Assembly: GCA_009809945.1 (NCBI GenBank)
Contig: WTPW01000622.1
Location: forward strand, 99,434-163,433
Direction: 5' to 3'
Length of the DNA stretch: 64,000 bases
DNA from: Gigaspora margarita
Taxonomy: Eukaryota; Glomeromycota; Glomeromycetes; Diversisporales; Gigasporaceae
Shown here: positions 45,050 through 56,888 of the stretch, one piece after another
How the letters are laid out: each line of letters opens with the position of its first letter
Numbering within the stretch: position 1 is the stretch's first letter
Translations under genes and position numbers: made by a program
Notes under the pieces: generated by a model
Database searches by the model: none
The model's input: only the letters and a program-made list of their open reading frames with translations
What the model was told of the DNA's origin: nothing

Positions 45050-46080
45050 AAAAACTCTCTTCAAAGACCAAAATAGTTCTGCCTTGAATTGAAGTATGCC
45101 CAAAATCTAAAACTTCTGAAATAATAAATCTTGTGAAGTGGCCAAACTCTCTAAAATAGATGAAACTTTTTAAATTTGGGCAAAACCAAAATATCTGAAA
45201 TTTTAAAATCTTCAAAATGGACAAAGCCCTCTAAAACGTATGAAACTTTTGAAATTTAGAAATAAATAAATATATTCTGTAAACTGTGCTCTTTTTTTAA
45301 ATATGTAATAATAAAAAAAGTATTCTGCAATGTTTTGAGCCTTTTATAAATAAAAAAGAGTCAAATGTACTTTTTTATTTTCTATTTTATATAAAAAGAA
45401 TTCTTAAAATTTTATTGGCTATTGGTTTCTGTAGCCAGTTTAGAAGTTTGGTTTAGTAAAAAAAACTAGTATATTATAATTTTCAATTTTAAAATTCTAC
45501 CTATTTATAAAATTCAGTAATATATATATTCATTTATTATTTATATAAAATTTAGTAGCTATTGGTTTTAGTAATTTTAAAAGTTTTACTAATTTTGATG
45601 ACTTTTGAAGTTTTAGAAGTTTCAGAAGTTTTATATAGTTTTAGAAGTTTTGCCAATTTTGGAGGTTTTGGAAGTTTTGAAGTTTTGAAAGTTTTGCTTA
45701 GTTTGGAGGATTTTAGAATAAAATATGTGATTGTGATATTGCATTCAAAGCACAACCCATACTTAGAGATATCTTAATATATAATAATTTTCAAGATATT
45801 CAATTTCATGAATATATTAAACTTTATTTAGAAATTGATTAAAAATTGAATATGATGGATATAAATATCAAAGTTATAAAGTAAATTTATATTAAAATCT
45901 TAACAAATTAAAGTTTTTATTAATTTTATAGGTTTTGTAAGTTTTGAAAACTTTGCTATACTAGATGAAGGTTTCAAAAATTTCAGATTTAAAGCTTTTG
46001 ATAAACTAGGTTTCAGAGATTTTGAAAGTTTTTGTCTAGCCAAAATAGAAAGATTTAGCCAAAAACTAATTATTATACAA
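45050..46080. repeat. CpG-depleted relatives of the GAAACTTCCGAAA minisatellite
   Basis: Tracts at 45050-45250, 45590-45720 and 45920-46070 repeat AAACTTTTGAAATTTGG / GTTTTGGAAGTTTTGAAG. They match the array at 10256-10520 with CG replaced by TG or CA. Open frames through them are artefacts. Confidence 0.6.
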
Positions 46081-46799
46081 ACACACAATATTTGATTATA
46101 ATATAATAATATATCTACTATTAAATAATATAATTCTAAAATAAAAACAAAAATATAAATAATAAAAAAATAACAAAAATCAGATGATTCTTTGGAGTAA
46201 AAAAAGTTAAATTATATAAAGAAACCTAACCAAATATATTAAAAGAAAGAGAGAAATATAAGTCTCTGATAAAAAATAATCAGATAATTAATGATACATT
46301 TCTAAAAATATAATTAAAATATTTGACTTTTTTTGTTTTTTTAAGTCAGGTTGTGCCTTGAAGACTTTTTATTAAGTATATATTTGTATATATTATAAGA
46401 TACTATCTTATACTATATTAAGTACAAGGGGCATTCATAAATTACATTATGCAAAAAGGGGTTTAATACTATATAACAGATTTTTTAATATATTAGAGGG
46501 TCAAAAAATAATAATGCAATTAATAAATAAACAAAAAAATAAATAAATAAATAAATAATATAAAGAAAGCAAATTATTAAAATAACAATAAAAAATAAAA
46601 AATATATAATTTTTTTAAAAAAAGTTTTTTTAACTTAAGGCTATACAAATTTAATTACTTGGTTTTTATAACATAAAACTTTTAAATAGATCTGGCTAGT
46701 CAGCTTTTTTTTTAAATTTCTTAAATTTCTTATATAAATTTTATGAAATTATAAAAATTTTTTTTTTAAATTCTACCTGGTTATTAAAAACATATAAAA
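46081..46799. other. AT-rich non-coding DNA
   Basis: Contains the decayed MITE copy (46190-46320), a copy start of the 58448-58983 family near 46436 (AGGGGCATTCATAAATTACA) and simple repeats near 46535. The last 60 bp is the target repeat of the LINE (TTCTACCTGGTTATTAAAAA). Confidence 0.4.
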
Positions 46800-47308
46800 T
46801 TTTTTTTTTTTTTGGTGTTAAGGTGAGGTTTTGTCTCTATCTTTATTAATAATTTGTATGAAATTCCTTAAGGGGTTTCTCGAAAATACAAATACTATTG
46901 TATACAAACTATATTACAAGAGTTGAAACTCAGACTATAGATAGATATTCTATCTAATTTATCTGCAACCTAAACCTACTAGAGTGGTTAAAGCTCACCT
47001 AGATTTGGATATGAAGTATAGAATTAGTATTGGTACTGTATTTAATCCATTGACAGGACCAGGTGTCAATTTTTTTAAGAGCACGTCCTAAGGGCGGACA
47101 TGCTTTAGTATTTTCATCATGTAATTGGTCAGGAAGACCACATATACAGCTATAGATATAACTAATTCTGGTGTGAATTGATGGTAAAGAGTGAGAATTT
47201 AAAAAGGTAGTGGGTAAAGTTGGTGTTGATGAAGTAATGGGTGTTGAGGTAGAAATTTGTGAGTTTTTCCATTGGGAGAGTGTAATACAATATGGTTTCC
47301 AAAGTTGA

Positions 47309-48622
47309 TCATAAATATTCTAAAAGAATATTAAGTAAGATTTTTATAGTGATATTAGAGGCAATTTTGTAAGAAGTGTAATATGATATGGTATTAATTA
47401 GTGGAATTGGAATAAAGCCTTGAATGGTAGTAGAAAAAGAAGGTGTATTAAAAAGAGGGTTCCATGTAGGGTTTAGACAATTGTGATTAAAAAGATCTGT
47501 ACGAAGCTGTTGNATTTGGANAGATGTTAAGTCTGAAAGTTCAGAAAAGGAAAATTGTGTAATAGTATTTTGAATTATTTGAGTAATATTGTTATGAAAT
47601 GTACAGTAAAGCCAGTGGAACTGGCTTTCTGATTGATTGCAAAAAATACATGTTATGTGTTTAGAGTATTTAGAATTAAGTGAGTTAGTATAGGGTAAGG
47701 TAGGAAGTATATGAAGTAGATTTTTAATACGAAATGATTTTGAGTGACAAAGTTGAAAATTGGTATAATTATATGAATGTTTGTAGTTATTATTAAGAAA
47801 TAGCCACGTGGCATTCCAGTCTATCTGAGTTGCTATAGTGATGATATGTTGAACTCTATTTTGTGAGGACCACATTGCAATAATGTGTGCATTGCAAATA
47901 TTTTTAATACAGCGGTGAGTTGGTTGTTCAACATTAAACTGTTTATATTGGAGAAAGAATGATGGGTTGTAGATATTGTTAGGAAGAAATTTCAAAAGAG
48001 TATATTTTGTATGTTCTTTTGCAAGCTTGTCAACATAGTTGTTGAGTTCATTATCACTGTGTGCAGAGACTTTGTGTAATGTAATTGTATAGGAATATGT
48101 CTGAATTAGGTTAAGGAGAGTATGCCAAATAGGCCAGTAGTTATATGAATAAATTTTGTTAAAGTTTTGCTTAGAGTATGTAAGAGATTTATATTTAGAT
48201 ATAATAGATTGAGAGTCAGTATATATATAGATTGTGCTATTGCGTGGGCATGTGCAAATAGCTGATAGGATTGCGACCAGTTTAGCCTTGTATGAAGATG
48301 GCCAATCTTGAATTTGTGCAGAGAATTGATGTATAACTTGATTATTAAAGACCCGAATCCAAGCAATACCCATTGAGCATCGTGGATTACCAAGATCAAT
48401 AACAGATCCATTAGTATAGAATGTAAATTCTAGAAGATTAGAGTTAGCAGATGCTATTGTTTGTAAATTATTTGCTGCAGTATTAGAAGAGAATATGTTG
48501 CTTATAGCTGATGGTGATATTGATATATAAGGTAGAGAAGGAATAGATAAAAAGTGGCGTGATGCTATAGAGAATATTAAATCAAGGTAGTTGGCATTAA
48601 GCTTGAGCTTGGTTGTTTGCAT
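47309..48622 (-). pseudogene. LINE ORF2, RNase H domain and C-terminal region
   Basis: The domain runs FYTNGSVIDLG, then SYKAKLVAILSAI, IYIYTDSQSIIS and VSAHSDNELNNYVDKLAK. In RNase H the first motif is TDGS and the second has Glu (xAELxAL). Here they are TNGS (AAT) and KAKL (AAA), so two of four catalytic acids are lost; the third and fourth Asp remain. After the domain comes a C/H-containing region (FCNQSESQFHWLYCTFH) that could bind zinc. The frame ends at 47309, but downstream minus-strand text (ICGLPDQLHDENTKACPPL near 47100) suggests the original ORF ran further. Two ambiguous bases lie at 47513 and 47521. Confidence 0.82.
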
Positions 48623-49051
48623 ATAACTTTTTCTGCCAAGAAACTTAGTAGATAATGTTGCAGAAATATCAATTGTACATGGTTTTGGATTCTATTAGAG
48701 TTGAGTGAACAGCCTGAACAGGGGTAGCAGAAAATATCAGGTAATGGGTATAGTGAAGTTTTGGTTTCATCTATATCAGAAATCCAGTGTGTAATAGATA
48801 TAGTATTTGTTTGTTGATCAAAACGTCGTGCTTTTCCAACAATAATACTATTATATTTATATGTTATAAGCCAGGGTTTGGCTTTGGTGTTGAAGTGTCC
48901 AGTAATAAAGGAAAGAGAGTTGGCAGAGGAAAGCCGAAGTGTAGAGGACGAGTATTATGATTAGCAATAATAGTGTTTTCTAGTGCAGTGAACCATTCTG
49001 GTATCCTGCCAGGTATAAGAGAACCAATTCGTAGAGAAATATGATTCCATG

Positions 49052-50800
49052 CTAGTAGTGTAGTATTGTCAAAAGATGTAAGCTGTTCAAGGAATATAAT
49101 ATGTTTAGAACGTAGTTGATGCTAATGTTGGATAATGAGGATGGAAATTGAGAATTTTTTTCAAGTGGAGTATATGGGAAATTAATAGTATAGGGTTGTA
49201 GAATATCTGAATGTGCATGAATTGTAGAATCTAAGTGCCTTAGCAGTAAGATAATTTTGAAAGTAGTAGTGTTTTTGTTTATTTTATAAATTATAGGGTT
49301 AGGGTGTGTGCGTATATTAGTTGTAGACCACAGATTATTTTGTAGTTGTTGTAGTCTAATATGAGTGCTAATTCCTAGTAGTTCTTTGTTGTTTAAACGC
49401 AGAATAAAGTTGGAAATATGGTGCTGTAATTGAATATCCCAAATATTTTTGATTCCATAAATATTATGGTTAAGTAATGTACTGTTAGGGGTAGTTTTGG
49501 CTAGTTTGGCTTTGTGTTTAGCAACAGTAAGATATTTTGCAAGAATTTTGTTACAAGTTGATTGTGGTAAAACAATATTGTAAATTCTATATTCGAGTAT
49601 AGGTATAATTACTGTATTAATAATATAGCTAGCTTGTTTATCAGTAATCTTTTTAGTATTAAGAGTATTAATAATTTTATATATTTTCTGTGTGATTAGT
49701 TTAATTTGGGGATATAATTTGGGATTTGTAGTAAACCAGCAGCCAAGAAATTTCAAAGGAGTATGCAGAGGTTGTGTTTGAATAGAGGAGTTGAGAAAGG
49801 TAATGGAGGGTAAATGGTTGGTATTAGAAACCAATATTGACTTGTGGGGATTAACTTTGATATTTGCCATTTGGTAAAATGATGAGGCTGGTTCTAGAAT
49901 TTGTTGTAACTGTTGAAAAGATTGTGCAATCCATAAGGTGTCATCCATATATGCCAAGACTGAAGTAGAAGTTTCAGTTTTGTCAAAAATGGGGGGTGCA
50001 ATAGTGGTTGTCCAGGTAGTTAAACTTGTATAGCCAGAATATGTGTTAAAAATTTTACTAATTAAGGGGTCATAATAAATGCGCCAAAGTAATGGAGTTA
50101 TTGTTTCCCCTTGGTCAATTCCATCTTGTACTTTATAGGATTGTGTAAGTCCGAGGTTGGTAATAACACAGTTTGATCGATTAGTAAGTAAGTTGATAAT
50201 AATGTTAACAAGTTGTGAGGGCATGTTTATGCGGTAGAGTGCTTTTTCGAGTAGAGTAAGATTTACAGAGTCATAGGCTTTACTCATATCCTAAGAAAGA
50301 AGCCATATTTCATTGTGATTGCAATTAGCATCCTCAATAAAATTATTAAGTATATGAATAGGAATATTTGTGCTATTGCCTGGTAAAGCAACATAGTTAT
50401 GTGGGTTAAGAATATTATAAGATGAAAAAATGTAATTAAGGCAATTAGTAAGAATTTTAGTATATAGCTTTTTAATGTGTTCAATTAGGCTGATTGGATA
50501 TGTATTATTAAGGTTTCTATCAAATGAAGATTTTTTAGAGATAGGAAAGATACGGCCATCTTTCCATTGTTTTGGAATTTGTTGTGAAGTAATATATCGG
50601 TTAAAGAGAGCTGTAATTGTGGTAATAGTTTGTGTACCACAATGTTTAAGCATTTCATAGCTAATGCCTGAAGGACCATAAGCCTTGTTATTTGCAAATT
50701 GATTAATAGTATTTGTAACTTCTTCTAAAGAGATTTCAGTAAGTGCAGTATTGTACCAAGGTAATAGAATAGTTGAAGATGGGCTGTATTCTAATTCCCA
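49052..50800 (-). pseudogene. LINE ORF2, reverse transcriptase domain
   Basis: Palm motif A lies in DMSKAYDSVNL (near 50270), the catalytic box is AYMDDTLWIA (near 49940), and the fingers region is IPKQWKDGRIFPISKKSS. A TAG at 50291 splits one otherwise continuous frame (WLLS-stop-DMSKAYD). Comparison with the copy at 63268-64000 shows a frameshift near 49130: there the frame continues HIIFLEQLTSFDN, here the same text is out of frame. The region 50800-51460 has only short broken frames. Confidence 0.85.
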
Positions 50801-51461
50801 TTCAGTTTCGAAAGTGCTTTGGTTATGTAGTTGATGAGCAGTTCATTGGCAAAAGTGTGATTGGATATGTTGTTTAATGAATAATGGGTTAGTAATAATG
50901 TTGTTTTCTGTTTTGATATTATCAAAGTGCACAGAGTCTGTATGTCTATTAAGTATACTATTAACATTTGATAGGTTGAATAAGATTTTTTCACAACTAG
51001 TATTAATAGCAGAATTGATGTGGTGTCGAAGATGTTGTGAGTTTTCAAGATTTCTGACATTGTATAGAGTTTTCTAGGCTATTTTAATTTGCTGAAGCCA
51101 TTGAGAGATGGCTTGGTTGTATAAAGGAGGTTGGGGGATATTAAAATTATGCTTGGAATTGATATCTTGAATTTGTGAATAAATGTTTGAAGGTAAAGGC
51201 TGATGATGAGAGTGTGCATATTTTGTTTGTTTCATTATATTTCCTAGATTTTTGAGGTCTTTGTGAAGGTCTATAGCTTAGGTAAAAAAGTGTGATAAAA
51301 GTTACGAACTGAAAATTTTTTGTTAGGTATTATTTGAAGAGCAGATGTAATAATACTAGTTTGGATTTTGTGCTATGTGCATTCCAATGACTCAGTACTA
51401 TGGTTAGTGAATGGAGTATTAGAGATATAATTTTGCTTTGAGTAAGTAAGGAAAAGTCTTC

Positions 51462-52337
51462 CTACATATCTTGGTTCATAGCTTTGTAATTAAATACTCT
51501 GCGTTTGCATCGGGTTTTATGTCGAAGTTTAGATGATAAAGCAAAAGGAAATGTCCAATTAGAGATCAGAATAAGGTGATCACTTTGTGTAGATGTTGTA
51601 GGTTCCTGAAGAGTGAAGTCAATAAGAAAAGGGATAATAGAATCATATGCCCAAATGTAGTCAATACGGCTATAGAGATTATTACGTTGCCAGGTATGTT
51701 GTAGCTTGTTGGTATAATTAGCAAGATCATACATATTATTGTTATGAAGAAAGGATAATAATTTAGATTTGGATACTGATGTAGAAGTAGAGGCATTGAA
51801 ATCACCAAGGACAATAGGATGCAAGTTAGTAGATAATGCTTGTTGGATCCACAGTATTACTTTTTCTTGAGTTTCATTATGGTATTGTTGGTTTGTAGAA
51901 GAGATATAAGCAGAGATAATTCTAAATTTAAAGTCATGCTTGAAAAAGAGATCAATTGCAATTGCTCTTCCAGGATGGGTAATAACATTGTGAATATGGG
52001 GTTTGAGTGAGTTATTAATCATCAATCCAGTACCTTCTGCAGAATTATTTAAGCTGGACCAAAAATAGGTAAATTGTGGAGTATTAAGAAACTTTCTAAA
52101 TTTGAGAGATGAGATTTTTGTTTCAGTTATGCTGATAATATGTAAATTATTTTCAAGACAGAATTCTTCCCAGAGCTGCTTTTTAGTTGAGTTGTTATAG
52201 CCTTGTACATTGTGTGTTGCAATATTGAGTTTTAATGTTGAGGGTAGATCATCAGGTATTGGAGGTATTGTAGCTGATATATAGGGTGATCCAGGTGTTA
52301 AACTAGAATAGTTTGATGTGGATGATTTGATCAGTGA
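51462..52337 (-). pseudogene. LINE ORF2, APE-type endonuclease domain
   Basis: Open from just after ORF1's TAG. Motifs in order: IATHNVQGYN (N-terminal Asn), ISITETKIS (catalytic Glu), RIISAYISS, IVLGDFNAS (Asp/Asn), RIDYIW and TQSDHLILIS (SDH). All key residues are present, so the nuclease module looks intact. It would nick the target and start reverse transcription. It is in the same frame as ORF1, separated by a single TAG. A further TAG at 51462 ends it, and the frame is broken after that. Confidence 0.85.
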
Positions 52338-53264
52338 CTAGTAGTATATAGAATATTGATTAGGAGAGAGTACGATATGGTTAGAAAGAACTTCGTCATA
52401 GGTATTGAGATATATGTGTGTTTCAAGAGTTGTAATAATAATAGAGATTTTGAATAATAGTGAAAATGAATTTTTGAGTAAATGTTGTATAAAGGATTTG
52501 AGTGTTTGTAAAGGTAGCAGAAGTAGGAGATTATGTTTTTTAAGGAATTTGTTGTAACAAGGTTCTTCAAAAGAATGAGATGAATTGATATTTGAGAAAG
52601 AATTAGTATTGAGATTTGGAGATGTATATAGTTGTAAGTTGGATATTGAAAGTAGAAGATTATCAGTAAGGATTGGTTTTTGAAAATTGTTATTAAATGA
52701 TTTAAGTTCTATGTAGCAAAGGGATAGTAGATCTCCAAAACGAGGGAATATAAAATGACCTGGTACAAGGTTTTCATATGGGAGATAAATATGTGCTTCA
52801 GTAAAAACATAATCAAGTTGAGGATGTGGCTTAACAGAAATTTTGATGTATTGATTTGAATAAAACATAGGGTAATATTCTAGTATATATTGCAAGAAAG
52901 AGCCAATAGTTTGTGTAGAAGGTAGAGTTTGTAGTCTATAATAGTAGAGAAATTTGTTGTAACATGTTGTTGGGTTATATATCTCAAAAGAGCTTGAATT
53001 GGAGCTAATATAGCTTCTGTCATCTAAAGAATTTGTAGGTAGTTCAATTTCTTCGTTATCAAAGTCTTTTTCTAATAGGGATTCATTATCAATTTCTGAA
53101 AATTGATAGTTGGTAGAGTTGGTGGCAGTTAGTAGTGAAAAGGGTTTGGAGGAAAGTAGTACTTCAGAAAGAGATGAAGATATGGTATCTGAAGTATTGT
53201 TAATATCTTCTGTAGAGACGCTCACCATTTTAAGCTCAGTTCTCACAGCTGCGCAGGATACCAT
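52338..53264 (-). CDS. LINE ORF1 protein, 308 aa
   Basis: Starts ATG 53264 (MVSCAAVRTELKMVSV), 46 nt from the element's 5' end. The N-terminal 90 residues are Ser/Thr/Glu-rich and disordered. The rest has two repeats of a motif around YNKFLYYYRLQTLPSTQTIGS and CYNKFLKKHNLLLLLPLQTL, suggesting an internal duplication. No CCHC knuckle or RRM is recognised, so its nucleic-acid binding is unproved. It is uninterrupted. Its TAG (52338-52340) is followed in the same frame by the endonuclease ORF, so readthrough would give a fusion. Confidence 0.7.
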   Translation of the reverse strand: MVSCAAVRTELKMVSVSTEDINNTSDTISSSLSEVLLSSKPFSLLTATNSTNYQFSEIDNESLLEKDFDNEEIELPTNSLDDRSYISSNSSSFEIYNPTTCYNKFLYYYRLQTLPSTQTIGSFLQYILEYYPMFYSNQYIKISVKPHPQLDYVFTEAHIYLPYENLVPGHFIFPRFGDLLSLCYIELKSFNNNFQKPILTDNLLLSISNLQLYTSPNLNTNSFSNINSSHSFEEPCYNKFLKKHNLLLLLPLQTLKSFIQHLLKNSFSLLFKISIIITTLETHIYLNTYDEVLSNHIVLSPNQYSIYY

Positions 53265-53319
53265 AGCCTGCCCTGTACGTTGGGTCTGACCGTCATAAAC
53301 CTGGTCCTGCCATATAAAA

Positions 53320-53400
53320 ATTTTTTTTTTAAATTCTACCCAGTTAATAAAAACATATAAAAAATTTTTTTACATTTCAGCCAGTTATTAAAACTATAAT
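53320..53400. repeat. Repeat that served as LINE target
   Basis: Units of the type AAATTCTACC(T/C)(G/A)GTTA followed by TTAAAAACATATAAAAAATT occur here and at 46740-46799, 56435-56490 and 57665-57790 (both orientations). The LINE inserted within one unit. Confidence 0.6.
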
Positions 53401-53715
53401 TAATAAAAATCTATGCAAATCTGTAACTTTGCTAAAGACTTTTAAAGAATTTTTTTAATTTTTTTGCACAAATCTTTAAAAATTCAATAATCTGTACAAA
53501 TTGTCACAGATTGGAAAAAGTGAATAATAATAAATTACTATATGCTTACTAAATAATAAATGCTAGCTAATTTTTCATATATTAAGAGAATACATTCGAA
53601 TATTCATATATTTTAACAATTTAATTTATTGCAAATACATAATATTAGTCAATTATAAATTTTACAAAAATAATAAAAAATAATATATTTTTATTAAAAA
53701 AAATTACAAAACATA

Positions 53716-54310
53716 TTACAAAAGATACCACAAAAACACTTTAAAGATACTACACAATACTATAAAAACACTACACAAACACTATATAAATGCCATAAAG
53801 ACACCACTATATAAACCCATAAAAACACTACTGCACACTATACAAATGCTATAAAGATACCAAATGAAAGCTGTTAAAATACTATACAATTACCATGAAG
53901 ATACTGTACAAATACTATGGAGATACTATACAAACACTATAGAAATACCATACATATGCTGTGAAGATACTATACAAACATTATAGAGACACTATACAAA
54001 TGCCATGAAAATATTTAAAATGCTTTGGAGATACCATACAAATGCTATGAAGACACTGTATAAATATCATGAAAACACTATATAAATAGCATGGAGATAT
54101 CATACAAACACCTTGAAGACACTGTACAAGCACTATAGAGTCACTATACAAATGCTGTGGAGCCACATAACAAATGCTGTGAAGACACTGTACAATGCTG
54201 TAAAGACACTATAAAATGCTGTAGAGACACTATACAAACACTGTGAAGACACTATACAAATGCTATAAAATCACTATACAAATGCCATAGAGACATTGTA
54301 CAAAGAAAAA
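53716..54310. repeat. 22-bp minisatellite
   Basis: Units like CACTATACAAATGCTATGAA + GA recur about 27 times with variation. Non-coding; the minus-strand frame at 53981-54166 is an artefact. Confidence 0.8.
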
Positions 54311-55036
54311 GTTACTGATAAGTCAAAAAACCAAACAAAAAAAATGTACCAAGAAAGAAACAGCAATACTAATAATGAAAAAAGTTCCACTTAGCATACT
54401 AAATGAACGAAGTGCTATAAAAGAGATTATGCCAAATTGGATAATACCAATAATAAATGAAGTACCACAAAAGAAAGTATACTGATTGGATGATACTGAT
54501 GATAAAAAAAAAACATTAAAAAAAGATGACTCAATGAAAAATAAAAATACTAAAAAGGATGACTACAATGGTGAAGCACCGAAATGGGCAACTCTAGTAA
54601 CAAAAACCTACAAACCAAATCTTTTAAAACTTCTAAAATAAAACTTTAGTATACAATGAAACAAACCACAAAAAATATATAAAGTACTAAAATGGATAAC
54701 TCTTAATGAAAGCACTAAGATATGAAAGCACCAAGATAGATAACTCTAGCAATGAAACCCCACAAAAAAAACTTGCCAAATCATGAAAAAAATGAAATCT
54801 ATATTAAAGAAAAAAGATTATAAATATAACAAAAAGTTTACAGGTGAAGGAAAGCAATTTGCATACTTACTCAAAATTCAAAACCCCAAAAACCCTATGC
54901 GACAAGTGCTATAAATAAAGAAAGGCATTGGAATGAGTAACACTGTTAACAAAGAACAAGCACCAGAATGGATGACTCCAATGATGAAAGAAGTACTGAA
55001 GTAAATAGCTCCAACAACAAAATCAAAAAAAATTAG
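54311..55036. other. A-rich non-coding DNA
   Basis: Scattered phrases (GAAGCACC, ACTCTAGTAAC, GGATGACTCCAATGATGAA) resemble the units at 41690-42062, so it is probably an old, diverged repeat array. No gene. Confidence 0.35.
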
Positions 55037-55038
55037 TA

Positions 55039-56172
55039 AGGTGGATATGGGTATTATGGCGCACTACCAATTATGGCGCACTACCGATATCTTATGATCT
55101 ACTGATCAGAATTCTACGATTTTGGAACCAATCGATTCGTCTCAGTGAGACGAATTGATTGGTACCAAAATCGTAGAATTCTGACCGATGGATCACGAGA
55201 AATTACCATTAAAGTAATATTTAAAGTAAATATGGGTATTATGGCGATAAAAGTATTGCAGTGTAAAGCAATACCTTGTGAACCATCGATCAGAATCGTG
55301 TAATTTTGGCACCATTCGACTCGACTCATCGAGACGAATCGAATGGTACCAAAATCATGTGATTCTGATCGATACTTCTTAAGATATTATAATTTAACCA
55401 AAATAAGCTGCGCAAAACAAAATTTAAAATTAACATAAAATAATGAATAACTCTTGGTAGAACAGTCCTTTTCGATACTTTTACCACCAAAATGTCCGCC
55501 TTGAAGAGGTGATTCCAACAAGCCCAAACTCGCTAAAATCCAATCACGGGATCACGGGATCGTTAAGGTTTTATTGTTGTTTTGATGAAAATATATAAGT
55601 TTAACTAATTAAATTTTCATCAAAAACAATACAAAAACCTTAGCGATCCCATGATCCCGTGATTGGATTTTAGCGAGCCTGGGCTTGTTGGAATCGCCTC
55701 TTCAAGGCGGACATTTTGGTGGTAAAATTATCGAAAACGGACTGTCCTACCAAGAGTTATTCATTATTTTATGTTAATTTTAAAATTTGCTTTGCGCAGC
55801 TTATTTTGGTTAAATTATGATATATCGAGAAATATTAGCCAAAATCACATGATTGTGGTACCATTCGATTCGTCTCAATGAGACGAATCGAATAGTATCA
55901 AAATCATTCGATTCTGATCAATAGATCTCAATAGATCATGAAAAATAGTATGTGCGCCATAATTGGTACCTGCATTATAATTTATTATTTTACCTTGTAT
56001 TTTTTAATTAACGATATCTTATGATCTAGTGATTAGAATTGAATGATTTTGGTACCATTCGATTCGCCTTGATGTGACGAATCCAATGGTACCAAAATCA
56101 TTTAATTCTGATCGATACATCATCTATTATTAGCCAAAATACTTAACTGCGCCATAATACCCATATCCACCT
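55039..56172. mobile_element. 1134-bp TA-flanked element made of nested palindromes
   Basis: Perfect 25-bp inverted ends (AGGTGGATATGGGTATTATG + GCGCA) lie between TA dinucleotides (55037-55038 and 56173-56174). Inside are four palindromic modules (55086-55204, 55275-55388, 55820-55935, 56010-56135), each like ATTCGTCTCATCGAGACGAA with GGTACCAAAATC arms. A palindrome of about 430 bp (55388-55820) lies between the second and third. No protein is encoded. Confidence 0.8.
55388..55820. repeat. Palindrome of about 430 bp inside the TA element
   Basis: Ends TAATTTAACCAAAATAAGCT and its complement; both arms carry AATGAATAACTCTTGGTAG and CAATCACGGGATC. The arm design (AACTCTTGG, ACCAAAATG, GATCCCGTGATTGGATTTTA) matches the palindrome at 61205-61900. 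It is an independent foldback inserted here or the element's core. Confidence 0.75.
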
Positions 56173-56505
56173 TATATATAAAAAATAAATTTAAAAAAAA
56201 TAATTTATAACTTACTTGATTTTGTATAACTAGTAATTGTCACTACCAGTTATTCAAAAATTAAAAAAAAAGTATTAAAAATTTAAAGAACTGTTTAATA
56301 AAAAATAAAAAAAATTTAAATAAAAAAATAAAGCAAAAATATTAAAAAAATATTAAGCTAAAAAACATTAGGCTATACAAAATTAACTAATTGGTTTTCA
56401 TAACCAAGCCAGGTCAAAATTTAAAAACTTCTAAAAAATTTTTTTATATGTTTTTAATAACCAGATAGAATTTTTTTTTATATATTTTTTCCTCCTCTAC
56501 CTATT

Positions 56506-56888
56506 CCTTTAAGGGTAGGGTGAACGTAGATCATTTATTATATGATTTTAGTGGTACAATGAGATTTATATAGAAAATAAAAATGTGCTACAAATAAAAC
56601 TTTTTACGGTTGTTATTAATTTAGCCAAAAATTTTATAATATGTAGTACAAAATACTCTTTTTATAATAGTATAATTTTAATAAATATAGTATTTGAAAA
56701 AATTATACTTCTATATGTCGTAAAGTTTTCCTAAGTTGGCTCAAATTTTCCTAAGTTACACAAAAATGATTAATTCTGATTGGTTGAATCTATGTTGTTT
56801 ACAATCGTGATTGGTTGATCACCTGATTTCATATGATTACAACGTGATCACTATTAAAAATGATCTATGTTCACCCTACCCTTAAGGT
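56506..56888. mobile_element. MITE with AAGGGTAGGGTGAAC ends
   Basis: Inverted ends TTTAAGGGTAGGGTGAACGT and, at 56861-56885, its near complement. A related copy ends near 4585. Non-coding; the frame 56867-57103 begins in its right end. Confidence 0.6.

Larger units (their letters stand above)
46800..53310 (-). mobile_element. Non-LTR retrotransposon (LINE), 5'-complete, mutated
   Basis: Reads from 53310 down to a 3' A-tail (T14 at 46800-46813). It is flanked by CATATAAAA (46791-46799 and 53311-53319), a target duplication of at least 9 bp. Order: short 5' UTR (GGCAGGACCAGG start), ORF1, APE-type endonuclease, reverse transcriptase, RNase H, a Cys-rich tail. An RNase H domain after the RT points to the I/Tad-like group. 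ORF2 has several frameshifts and stops. A second, truncated copy is at 63268-64000. Confidence 0.88.

Noticed and set aside
53716-54310. CRISPR-like array
   Set aside because: Units are contiguous 22-bp repeats with no unique spacers, in a eukaryotic context; it is a minisatellite.
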